From Spirosoma lacussanchae (GTDB lineage: Bacteria; Bacteroidota; Bacteroidia; Cytophagales; Spirosomataceae), in NCBI RefSeq assembly GCF_005870035.1, contig NZ_SWJG01000001.1:731639-795638 (forward strand): a stretch of DNA of 64,000 bases, read 5' to 3'. The notes under the pieces were generated by a model. It made no database searches. It was not told the DNA's origin and saw nothing but the letters and a program-made list of their open reading frames with translations. A program made the position numbers and the translations under genes. Positions 28,148 to 35,988 of this stretch are shown here, piece by piece; position 1 is the first letter of the stretch; each line of letters begins with the position of its first letter.

Positions 28148-29068
28148 ATGCTTACTCGTCAATACTTACCCCTCGTAACCAACCTCTTCCTGTCTGCATG
28201 TGTGGCTGCCGGTTTGGCTGGTTGCCAGTCTAAAGGCTCCGACACGAACGAAGCTGCTACAACCGACCATCCGGTGGCTGCTGCCGAGGCCAAACCGGCT
28301 GCCCCTGCGGCCAGTCCGGCGCCCGACCCAACCGCTATCCCGGCCGGCAAAATTGCCGATGCGGCTACCATTCTGGCGCGGCCCCAGGTGCCTATCCTCT
28401 GCTACCACCAGATTCGCGACTGGCGGCCCAAGGATTCCAAAACGGCTCGGGATTACATCATCCCAACGGCGGCTTTTCAGGAGCAGATGCAGATGCTGGC
28501 CGATAGCGGCTACCATACCATTCTGCCCGATCAGCTCTACGCTTACCTGACCACGGGTGCGCCCCTGCCGCCCAAACCGGTCATGCTTACCTTCGACGAT
28601 GGCGACCTCGATCAGTACGAGACGGCCACGCCCATCCTGGAAAAACACGGCTTTAAAGGCACGTTTTTTATTATGACTGTAGCCATTGGCCGGCGGGGTA
28701 AGCAGCCTTACATGGATAAAACCCAGATCAAAGATCTGTCGGATCGTGGTCACGTGATCGGAGCCCATACCTGGGACCACCATAACGTGAAGAAATACCA
28801 GGGCGACGACTGGAAAACTCAGATCGACGAACCCAATGCCAAACTGCAAAGCATCACGGGCAAACCCGTTCGGTACTTTGCCTACCCCTTCGGGCTCTGG
28901 AACAAAGCCGCCCTACCCGAACTGCAGAAGCGGGGCTACGCAGCTGCTTTTACCCTGGCCGACAAACGCGACGATCAAATGCCGCTCTATACCGTTCGAC
29001 GGATCATTGCCGGTGGACAGTGGAGCGCCCGCACCCTGCACCGGAATATGGTCGGGAGTTTTGATTGA
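28148..29068 (+). CDS. Polysaccharide deacetylase family lipoprotein
   Basis: 306 residues. Signal peptide with lipobox LAGC (Cys at about 26), followed by an Ala/Pro-rich linker to residue 70. The NodB-type catalytic domain has ILCYHQIRDW, the metal-binding TFDDGD (about 150), HTWDHHN (second metal ligand pair) and the catalytic-side RYFAYPFGLWN. It would de-N-acetylate or de-O-acetylate an envelope or exported polysaccharide in a divalent-metal-dependent reaction. Member of carbohydrate esterase family 4. The promoter candidate and palindrome just upstream point to tight control. Confidence 0.93.
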   Translation: MLTRQYLPLVTNLFLSACVAAGLAGCQSKGSDTNEAATTDHPVAAAEAKPAAPAASPAPDPTAIPAGKIADAATILARPQVPILCYHQIRDWRPKDSKTARDYIIPTAAFQEQMQMLADSGYHTILPDQLYAYLTTGAPLPPKPVMLTFDDGDLDQYETATPILEKHGFKGTFFIMTVAIGRRGKQPYMDKTQIKDLSDRGHVIGAHTWDHHNVKKYQGDDWKTQIDEPNAKLQSITGKPVRYFAYPFGLWNKAALPELQKRGYAAAFTLADKRDDQMPLYTVRRIIAGGQWSARTLHRNMVGSFD

Positions 29069-29111
29069 TTTAATTTGGAATAATTCTAAAGTACGTAGAC
29101 CTTTGCCCGTA

Positions 29112-29162
29112 ATGCGGGTAAGTGCCCGCCTTTTACTGACAAGGCCGGGTGCTTACCCGCAT
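29112..29162 (+). repeat. Long hairpin just upstream of the PepSY gene
   Basis: Perfect arms ATGCGGGTAAG (29112-29122) and CTTACCCGCAT (29152-29162), with further pairing inwards (GCCCG with CGGGT). It ends 9 bp before the ATG at 29171, so it would block the ribosome-binding region of a transcript coming from upstream, or act as terminator of the deacetylase gene. No T tract follows. Confidence 0.65.
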
Positions 29163-29170
29163 GATGGTTT

Positions 29171-30295
29171 ATGAGAAAAACGTTCGGCAAACTTCACCTG
29201 TGGCTTGGGCTGGTATCGGGCCTGATTGTGTTCGTTAGTAGTCTGACAGGTTGTCTGTTCGTTTTTGAAGAAGAGTTGCAGGCGCTTATTCACCGGGATC
29301 AGCTGTTTGTGGAGCCGCGCACGAGCCCTGTACTGACCGTTGGACAGGTGGCCGATGTAGTCCGGCGCGACGTTCCGAAGGCGAAGCTGCAGCGTATTTT
29401 CCGGCGCCACGAGGCTGACCGCTCCTATCAGGTACTGCTTAAAGACAAGCGGCTCGTCAGTGTGAATCCCTATACCGGCTCGGTACTCGGCATACGTGAC
29501 CTGAAGCGCGATTTTTTCGCCATCGACCGCGAAATTCATACGACGCTGATGATGGGAAAAACGGGCAGCTACATTATCGGCACGGCCGCGCTGATCTACC
29601 TGTTCATGATGGTATCGGGTCTGGTTATGTGGTGGCCCCAGACGAAGCGGATGATCCGGTCGAAGTTCACCGTGAAGTGGGATGCCCGCTGGCCTAAAGT
29701 CAACTACGACTGGCACAGCGTGGGGGGATTTTACCTGACCTGGCTGTTGCTGCTCATTCCTATGACAGGGCTGATCTGGTCGTTCGAGTGGTGGGAAAAC
29801 GGCTTGTATGCCCTCACCGGCTCGCCCGCCCGTGACCGTGCCAAAGTACAGTCGGTCTACCGCCCCGACGCTCGTCCAGCCTCGGTCGATCGGGCCTACG
29901 CGCAGGTCGTGGCGCTGGAGCCGAACGCGTTTGAGTCATACGTCATTTTTCCGGCCGATTCGGTAGGGGCGTTGCGGGTGCAGGTCCGGTACGACGAAGG
30001 GTCATTGTACCGGAAATACACCATTTACAACTTCGACCAGTATACCGGCGCGGTGCTGAAAGGCAAACGGTATCAGGATTTTTCGCGGGGCGACAGGGCG
30101 CGCGGGGCCGCTTACGATATTCATACGGGGGGCTGGCTGGGCTTGCCGGGTAAATTTCTGGCCTTTATGGTGAGCCTGTTTTCGGCGTCGCTCCCCGTGT
30201 CGGGCTTTCTGATCTGGTGGAATAAACGGAAGCTGGCCCGGAAAGCGGCTGCCAAACCCGCCCGTAAGCCCGTGTCGGCGCGGGTACCCGCCTGA
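29171..30295 (+). CDS. PepSY-associated membrane protein (iron-uptake type)
   Basis: 374 residues with four membrane segments: near the N-terminus (LWLGLVSGLIVFVSSLTGCLFVF), around 140-160 (GTAALIYLFMMVSGLVMWW), around 195-210 (FYLTWLLLLIPMTGLIW) and near 335-350. Large periplasmic loops carry PepSY-like repeats (AKLQRIFRRHEADRSYQVLL). The family, PepSY_TM, is often linked with TonB-dependent siderophore receptors and with ferric reductase activity. No receptor is adjacent here, so the iron link is inference. The basic tail is rich in Ala, Lys, Arg and Pro. A hairpin precedes the gene. Confidence 0.88.
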   Translation: MRKTFGKLHLWLGLVSGLIVFVSSLTGCLFVFEEELQALIHRDQLFVEPRTSPVLTVGQVADVVRRDVPKAKLQRIFRRHEADRSYQVLLKDKRLVSVNPYTGSVLGIRDLKRDFFAIDREIHTTLMMGKTGSYIIGTAALIYLFMMVSGLVMWWPQTKRMIRSKFTVKWDARWPKVNYDWHSVGGFYLTWLLLLIPMTGLIWSFEWWENGLYALTGSPARDRAKVQSVYRPDARPASVDRAYAQVVALEPNAFESYVIFPADSVGALRVQVRYDEGSLYRKYTIYNFDQYTGAVLKGKRYQDFSRGDRARGAAYDIHTGGWLGLPGKFLAFMVSLFSASLPVSGFLIWWNKRKLARKAAAKPARKPVSARVPA

Positions 30296-30415
30296 TGTGA
30301 TTAGGACGATTCCGGTAAGAAATTGCAGTCAATTCTAAATATCGGGACGATTGGCGCGGGCCGAAAACTTTCGGTCCGGTGGCGGGTTAAGCTTGCCATA
30401 TCTCCATCGAATTGT

Positions 30416-31375
30416 ATGAGCAGCCACATTCGCTTAGCCCTGGACTGGACCCCCAATACCAATCATACCGGATTTTACGTAGCCCTGGCCCGGGGCGATT
30501 ACGAACGGGCCGGTCTGACGGTCGAAATCAGCACACCCGATCAGGATAATTACGAGACAACTCCTGCCAAACGGGTGGCGCAGGGTGAAGCCGACCTCGC
30601 CATCACGCCATCCGAAAGTATTTTCAGTTATCAGGCCAAGGGGGTTCCCCTCGTAGCCGTAGCCGCCGTGCTGGCCCGCGATGCCAGTGCCGTTGTTACG
30701 CTGCGCCAGAGCGGCATCACCCGCCCCCGGCAGCTCGACGGCAAGGTTTATGCATCCTATGCTGCCCGCTACGAAGACGACATTATCCGGCAGATGATTC
30801 AGAACGACGGCGGCAATGGTCAGTTTGTATCACACCAGCCCGCCCGGCTCGACATCTGGAACTCGCTGCTGACAGGCGAAGCCGATGCCACCTGGATTTT
30901 TCTGCCCTGGGAGGGCGTAGAGGCCGATATCCGCGGTATCGAGCTGAACCAATTCCTGCTCGACGACTACGAGATTCCTTACGGCTACAGCCCCGTACTG
31001 GCCGCTAACCGCGACTGGGCCGAGCAAAACGCCGACCTGATGCATCGGTTCCTGACGGCTACGGCCGCCGGATTCCGGTTTGCAGTCGACAACCCCGACG
31101 AAGCGGCCCGGCTCCTGATCGATACCTCGAAACATCCGACCCTAACCAATCGCAACTTCGTGGAGCAGAGCCAGCTGTCGGCTTCCGGGTATTACCTCGA
31201 TGCCGATGGGCACTGGGGCTATATGCACCGCAACGTGTGGGCTTCGTTTGCCAACTGGCTTATTCGGAACCACCTGCTGACCGATGCCGATGGCGAACTG
31301 ATTCAGCGCGTGGATGCGGCTACCTTGTTTACCAATGCGTATCTGGAAGGCGTTCCCGAAGCCGTAAAGCTCTAG
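30416..31375 (+). CDS. NMT1/THI5-like periplasmic-binding-fold protein without signal peptide
   Basis: 319 residues from the ATG at 30416. The start LALDWTPNTNHTGFYVALARGDY is the classic NMT1/THI5-like opening (thiamine-precursor or nitrate/sulfonate binding). LAITPSESIFSYQAKG and IFLPWEGVEADIRG follow the fold. There is no signal peptide or lipobox and no permease or ATPase gene nearby. The yeast Thi5 active-site region (His and Lys around the corresponding loop, and the Cys-rich motif) is not conserved by eye. It may be a cytosolic ligand-binding protein or an enzyme for a pyrimidine-like compound. Confidence 0.78.
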   Translation: MSSHIRLALDWTPNTNHTGFYVALARGDYERAGLTVEISTPDQDNYETTPAKRVAQGEADLAITPSESIFSYQAKGVPLVAVAAVLARDASAVVTLRQSGITRPRQLDGKVYASYAARYEDDIIRQMIQNDGGNGQFVSHQPARLDIWNSLLTGEADATWIFLPWEGVEADIRGIELNQFLLDDYEIPYGYSPVLAANRDWAEQNADLMHRFLTATAAGFRFAVDNPDEAARLLIDTSKHPTLTNRNFVEQSQLSASGYYLDADGHWGYMHRNVWASFANWLIRNHLLTDADGELIQRVDAATLFTNAYLEGVPEAVKL

Positions 31376-31637
31376 CGGCTACCGCGGCCCTTGCCCAGAT
31401 CCGGCCGGTGGGTCGCAACCATCAAACCGGGTATTTCAGGTCGTAAGCATCGATTCATTACCAGAAGCACCCGTTGCGGCTTTGTGGCCCGATGCTGCCC
31501 GTAACTCCGTCAGAAGCATCATGTTCATAGTGTAGCCTTGGCAGGATTATGGGCGCCGGTAAGAATGGCCCGACCTACCGCCCGCGGCTTCGCTCTGCGC
31601 GAACTAAGTACGGCTGCGAGCAAGAATTACCCGACCA

Positions 31638-32618
31638 TCAACCGCCGATGGTCGACATCGACTCCGTTACGGTGTCGCGCCGGGATTCGGCTTCGAATCC
31701 GTTGGCAGGTCGGTGCGAGAAAGCCTGCAGGAAAGCAGCCGTCAGTTCGTCGTCGGTAGCCCCGCTGCGGAGCAGCGCCCGTGCGTCGAGTACGCCGTTG
31801 TCGTACAGGCAGGTTTTCAGCGTACCCTGGGCGGTCAGGCGGATGCGGTTGCAGGTGCCGCAGAACGTCCGGCTAAAGGCCGCAATTACCCCGATCGTGC
31901 CCTGATGACCGGGAATCTGGTAAGTACTGGCCGTCGAGAAGGGCGAATCGGGCAGGCGTTGCAGGTCCGGAAAATGATTCAGGAGGTGATCAACGATACG
32001 CCGGTGGGTCCAGTGGAGCACCGGGTAGTGGCTGCCTTCGCCGTTGAACGGCATTTCTTCTATAAAGCGCACATCGACGGGCAGCTGACGGGTCAGTTCG
32101 GCCAGGGGAATAATGTCCTGCGTGTTTTGCCCGTCCATCACGACTGCATTGAGCTTGGTTTGTATACCGGCCGCCAACAGCGCATCCAGCGTATGCAGCA
32201 CGGCGGGTAGCTCATCGCGCCGGGTAATCTGCCGGAACCGCTCCCGGTCGAGGGTGTCGATACTCAGATTGACCGATTTCACCCCCAGCGCAGCCAGGGC
32301 CGTTACGTGCGGGGCAGTAAGCACCCCGTTCGTCGTCATTGACAGATCGGTCAGGCCCGGCACCTCGGCCAGCCGATGCATGAACGCCATCAGTCCCGAG
32401 CGGACAAAAGGCTCTCCGCCCGTAATCCGGACCTTACTGACACCCAGCCGTGCCAGTACCCGCACCAGCCGTTCCATTTCTTCGTAAGTCAGCAGCTGCT
32501 GTTTGGGCAGGTACCTGATCCCTTCTTCAGGCATGCAATAGAAGCACCGCAGGTTACAGCGGTCCGTTACGGCTAGCCGAAGGTAGGTGATGGGGCGGTT
32601 ATGGTTATCGACAATCAT
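31638..32618 (-). CDS. moaA: GTP 3',8-cyclase MoaA
   Basis: MoaA is the radical-SAM enzyme that starts molybdenum cofactor synthesis by converting GTP to 3',8-cyclo-GTP. Length 326 fits. The SAM cluster is Cys21-x3-Cys25-x2-Cys28 (CNLRCFYC); the second cluster is FCGTCNRIRLTAQGTLKTC near 255-273; the C-terminus ends in STIGG, the invariant Gly-Gly tail. No other mo- genes are in the window. The gene faces the haloperoxidase-type operon with a 446-bp gap, and the octamer TAGCTTTG upstream looks like its promoter. Confidence 0.95.
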   Translation of the reverse strand: MIVDNHNRPITYLRLAVTDRCNLRCFYCMPEEGIRYLPKQQLLTYEEMERLVRVLARLGVSKVRITGGEPFVRSGLMAFMHRLAEVPGLTDLSMTTNGVLTAPHVTALAALGVKSVNLSIDTLDRERFRQITRRDELPAVLHTLDALLAAGIQTKLNAVVMDGQNTQDIIPLAELTRQLPVDVRFIEEMPFNGEGSHYPVLHWTHRRIVDHLLNHFPDLQRLPDSPFSTASTYQIPGHQGTIGVIAAFSRTFCGTCNRIRLTAQGTLKTCLYDNGVLDARALLRSGATDDELTAAFLQAFSHRPANGFEAESRRDTVTESMSTIGG

Positions 32619-32634
32619 ACGTACGAGCTTAACA

Positions 32635-32642
32635 CAAAGCTA
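32635..32642 (-). promoter_or_regulatory. Candidate moaA promoter, -7 element
   Basis: On the minus strand TAGCTTTG fits TAnnTTTG exactly and is 17 bp upstream of the ATG. No clear -33 element. The same octamer occurs ahead of the ring-cleaving dioxygenase at 55299-55306. Confidence 0.42.
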
Positions 32643-33009
32643 CCGATTTTGATTGCAGCTTCCAGTAATTGGTTTGGCATACTAGTCGGTGAGCCCATAA
32701 TTGATCTTTACGCCAGCTAGTTTCGCCATCGGTGGCCACGCCATTATTCGTTGATGGCCCGACCTGTCAGGTATAGGGCCGAACCTCAGCCGTACCCTGA
32801 AACAGGGCCAAAGATAATTGGTAGCTGTTGTCGACAATCCGGGCCGAAAACGTCTGTTTGGCGGAGATTCGCTGTGGTTATATACGTCCTGATGAGCCGT
32901 TTGTTTGCTTCGAAAACATGATTATCAGTTTCCCAAAGCAGATACGGAAACAGATGAGGGTGGTTATTTAGGTTACTTTGGCAATAAAATTGCAGGCTTA
33001 CGGTAGAGA
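32643..33009. other. Gap between moaA and the haloperoxidase-type operon
   Basis: No gene, riboswitch or repeat recognised here. It must hold the upstream parts of two divergent promoters. Confidence 0.5.
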
Positions 33010-33042
33010 TTTGCTTTTGTCTCTGTTTTGTGCTTAATTTTG
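33010..33042 (+). promoter_or_regulatory. Promoter of the haloperoxidase-type operon
   Basis: TTTG (33010-33013), a 21-bp spacer and TAATTTTG (33035-33042) form the best match in the window to the Bacteroidota promoter TTTG-N17-23-TAnnTTTG. The predicted start is about 16 nt ahead of the GTG at 33065. Confidence 0.55.
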
Positions 33043-33064
33043 AGGTCTACTTTTTCTGGGAATA

Positions 33065-33604
33065 GTGAAGAAACTTGTATCGGTTGGTCTTTTTGGGTTG
33101 CTCCTCTACCACACGCTGGCCTCTGTGCTGGTGGCTGTGGGGGCATGGTGGCAGGCTGAACACGACCTGTCGAAAGAGTTACTCGTTTACCGTTCTGTCG
33201 ATAGCATCGTCGAATTTCAGATTCCGATGAACGACACCCAAAGGGCGGTTGCTCTGACCCGCACTACGTCCGAGGGCTTCACCTACAAAGGGCATTATTA
33301 CGATGTTGTCAGCATGGAAGTGCGGGGCGACCGGCTTCACATTGCCGCCCTCGAAACCGAGAGCCGTTCGTTCTGGAGCAGCGATCTGCTCTCGTTCCTG
33401 AACGATCACGTGAGCGGAGCTACCAACTCCCGCCAGAAAGCCAGTCAGCTGCTGAAACTGCTGCTGAAGGAGTACTCACCCGTTCCGCGGGTTCGTTTTG
33501 AATTCTTACCTCCCAACTGGCACGATGCGATCCGGATTCCCGATCTGGTCTTCGTTATTACTTCCCGCGCGCTGCCTATCCATTCTCCCCCGCCCGAAAG
33601 CTGA
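33065..33604 (+). CDS. Membrane-anchored protein of unknown function, GTG start
   Basis: 179 residues beginning at GTG. No earlier start is compatible with the promoter candidate. The N-terminal MKKLVSVGLFGLLLYHTLA is a signal-anchor, followed by a soluble, probably extracytoplasmic region with VEFQIPMND, FTYKGHYYDVVSMEV and FEFLPPNW. No family name can be given with confidence. Short proteins with this start often precede outer-membrane receptors in Bacteroidota. It opens a possible operon with two barrel proteins and a PAP2 lipoprotein, although 329 bp separate it from the first barrel. Confidence 0.7.
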   Translation: MKKLVSVGLFGLLLYHTLASVLVAVGAWWQAEHDLSKELLVYRSVDSIVEFQIPMNDTQRAVALTRTTSEGFTYKGHYYDVVSMEVRGDRLHIAALETESRSFWSSDLLSFLNDHVSGATNSRQKASQLLKLLLKEYSPVPRVRFEFLPPNWHDAIRIPDLVFVITSRALPIHSPPPES

Positions 33605-33933
33605 GGTGCTTACGCTAGTATTGCTCACCGATGGCCAAGCGTCCCGTATGGGTTCGCTGTTGAGGCTGTATGCGTCAATTGCCTGAGCCAGTTTTACTGA
33701 TTTCCCTGTTTTGTACCGGGTGGCTTTGATGGCTGAGTGTTCAGCTATAAAGCTCTGGTATAAATAACCTGTCTGACTGTCTTGCGCAGGTCGTGAAGCG
33801 CGGCTTTGCGATGCAGTGTATACGCAGACATACGACTGGGGTATAATCAGTGACTGGTTCGGCCTTCGACGTACGCCTGTCTGGCTATTGGCTAAGCCTG
33901 TTTTCCATTCTCCAATCTCAGCTATTCGTTTCT
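33605..33933. other. Gap between the anchored protein and the first barrel gene
   Basis: No convincing gene, repeat or promoter with the consensus octamer. The first barrel frame stays open 28 codons upstream of 33934, but the protein there lacks a signal peptide start. Confidence 0.45.
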
Positions 33934-35055
33934 ATGAAACCGATTTATACAATCGTGTTGGCAGTTGCCTGCACGCTATTTTCTACAACCCTTACCCGGG
34001 CGCAGGGCTGCGTGGCGGTTCGTCATATGAGCTGCGCGGCTCCGGCAGGTACCAACTCGGCCGATTTTTTTAAACAACGCACCGGCCACTGGCAGGTATC
34101 GGCCGGGTACCGCTTCTTCCGGTCGTACAAACACTTCGTGGGCGACGAGGAACAGAAGCAGCGCGTCGAACAGGGCACCGAGGTCATCAACGTATCGCAT
34201 GCCCTCGACCTGGGCATCACCTACATGCCTGCGCTGCGGTGGTCGGTATCGGTGAACCTGCCGGTGCAGACCAACGATCGCTCCTCGCTCTACGAACATT
34301 ATGGCAACGCCCTGACGGCTAACCCGGCTCAGAAACGCTTCGCTACGAGTTCGAAAGGCATTGGCGATCTGCGGCTGTCGGGTAGCTACTGGCTGGTGAA
34401 CCCGGTCAGTCTGCCCAAAGCCAACATATCCATTGGGGTAGGGGTGAAGCTGCCGACCGGTAACTACCGGGCCACGGATAGTTTCCACAAGCTCAATAAA
34501 GAAGGACAGGATTATACCGTTACCCTGCCCGTTGACCAGTCGATTCAGCTCGGCGACGGGGGCGTGGGCGCCAGTGTCGAACTGCAGGGGTACTGGCAGC
34601 TGACAAAGGGGCTGACGGCCTATGGCAACGGGTTTTACCTGTTCAATCCCCGCGAAACCAACGGTGTTCGGCGCAATCCACTGGCTACGACCATCGACCT
34701 CGTTGCTGGCGAGTTCTCGGTAGCCGATCAGTTTGCCGCCCGTGTCGGGCTGAGTCAGTCGATTTCGGCCATACCCGGACTGGCCGTGATGCTGGGTGGG
34801 CGGGTTGAAGGCGTTCCCGCTATCGACGCGTTTGGCGGAAGCAGCGGCTTTCGGCGGCCGGGTTATATCGTATCCGTTGAGCCGGGTTTAGCCTATATGC
34901 GCCACAAAACGTCAGCCGCCCTCACGGTGCCGGTCGCGCTGTACCGCAACCGAATCAAAAGCTACGCCGACCGGCTCGACCCAACCGGCGTTCGGCATGG
35001 CGACGCGGCCTTTGCCGATTACCTGGTCTCGTTCACCGTATCCCGCTGGTTCTAA
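33934..35055 (+). CDS. Outer-membrane beta-barrel protein, first of pair
   Basis: 373 residues from the ATG at 33934, with signal peptide AVACTLFSTTLTRAQ. The mature N-terminus is Cys-containing (GCVAVRHMSCAAPAG). The rest has alternating aromatic/polar strands (GHWQVSAGYRFFRSYKHF, WSVSVNLPVQTND, LTAYGNGFYLFNPRET) and ends in FTVSRWF, the terminal Phe typical of outer-membrane barrels. It resembles the MetA/phenol-pathway 'transporter' barrels. It sits in a likely operon with the next two genes, 21 bp from the second barrel. Confidence 0.78.
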   Translation: MKPIYTIVLAVACTLFSTTLTRAQGCVAVRHMSCAAPAGTNSADFFKQRTGHWQVSAGYRFFRSYKHFVGDEEQKQRVEQGTEVINVSHALDLGITYMPALRWSVSVNLPVQTNDRSSLYEHYGNALTANPAQKRFATSSKGIGDLRLSGSYWLVNPVSLPKANISIGVGVKLPTGNYRATDSFHKLNKEGQDYTVTLPVDQSIQLGDGGVGASVELQGYWQLTKGLTAYGNGFYLFNPRETNGVRRNPLATTIDLVAGEFSVADQFAARVGLSQSISAIPGLAVMLGGRVEGVPAIDAFGGSSGFRRPGYIVSVEPGLAYMRHKTSAALTVPVALYRNRIKSYADRLDPTGVRHGDAAFADYLVSFTVSRWF

Positions 35056-35076
35056 ACTAGCTTAATAGCTTCCTGT

Positions 35077-35973
35077 ATGAAACGAATTACCTACCTGATA
35101 CTAGTCGCTTTGCTATCGTTGCTGAGCGCACCCATCTGGGCGCAGATGCCCCATGACGCTATTTACATGCCCCGGAAAACCGTCTGTATTGCCGGTATGT
35201 ACGGACAAAGCACCTGGACCGAATACTGGGAAGGGACGCTTAAACGGGAAAACCTGAATATTGGTCGCCATACCACCCGTACGGCCGCCATCATGCCCGC
35301 CATTGGGGTTAGTAACCGGGTCAACCTGATTCTGAATCTGCCTTATATCTGGACCAGCACCAGCGCCGGAAACCTCATGGGGCAAAAGGGATTTCAGGAC
35401 CTGTCGGCCTGGCTGAAGATTAAGGCTGTCGAGTACAAAGGCTTATCGGTCAACCCCATTATCGGTGGGTCGATACCGGTCGGTAACTACGTACCCGACT
35501 TTTTGCCGATGTCGATTGGTATGCAGGCCCGCAGCGTTACGGGACGGCTCCTGCTCAACTACACCCATCCGCATACGGGACTGTACGTAACGACGCATGG
35601 CTCGTATATCTGGCGAGGTACCATCCGGATCGACCGCGACGCTTACCAGGCCGACAACCGGGTGTACAATACCGATGAGGTCAGCGTGCCGAACGCCTAT
35701 GATGCCGCTGTTCGGCTGGGGGTAGTACGCCGGGCCTGGCAGACAGAAGTGTTTGCCGAGCGGTTCGCTTGTGTCAATGGCGACAACATTCGCCGGAACG
35801 ACATGCCTTTCCCAACCAACAAGATGCAGATGACACAGGTCGGCTGGTACGGTAAAATTCAGCCGCGCAACATCGGGGTGAACGCGCGGGTGGCTTACGT
35901 CACCGATGGCCTGAACGCTGGCCAAAGTACCAGCTACATGCTCGGTCTCCTTTTTCAGTTGAACGGTAAGTAA
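35077..35973 (+). CDS. Outer-membrane beta-barrel protein, second of pair
   Basis: 298 residues with signal peptide LISLLSAPIWAQ-like (LSLLSAPIWAQ). The mature start MPHDAIYMPRKTVCIAGMYG and the following WTEYWEGTLKRENLNIGRHT are a recognisable conserved block that I have seen in Bacteroidota proteins annotated as transporters, always without characterised function. The chain continues as a barrel (VNLILNLPYIWTSTS, TGLYVTTHGSYIWRG) and ends in LGLLFQLNGK. Intergenic spacing to both neighbours is only 15-21 bp, so it is almost certainly co-transcribed. Confidence 0.75.
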   Translation: MKRITYLILVALLSLLSAPIWAQMPHDAIYMPRKTVCIAGMYGQSTWTEYWEGTLKRENLNIGRHTTRTAAIMPAIGVSNRVNLILNLPYIWTSTSAGNLMGQKGFQDLSAWLKIKAVEYKGLSVNPIIGGSIPVGNYVPDFLPMSIGMQARSVTGRLLLNYTHPHTGLYVTTHGSYIWRGTIRIDRDAYQADNRVYNTDEVSVPNAYDAAVRLGVVRRAWQTEVFAERFACVNGDNIRRNDMPFPTNKMQMTQVGWYGKIQPRNIGVNARVAYVTDGLNAGQSTSYMLGLLFQLNGK

Positions 35974-35988
35974 TTAACAGTAAACATC

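Noticed and set aside
30296..30415. Possible TPP riboswitch ahead of the THI5-like gene
   Set aside because: Looked for the CTGAGA and ACCTG...GATAATGCC elements; not present.
32619..33064. Possible molybdenum-cofactor or cobalamin riboswitch near moaA
   Set aside because: No conserved box or long paired structure could be recognised in the gap.
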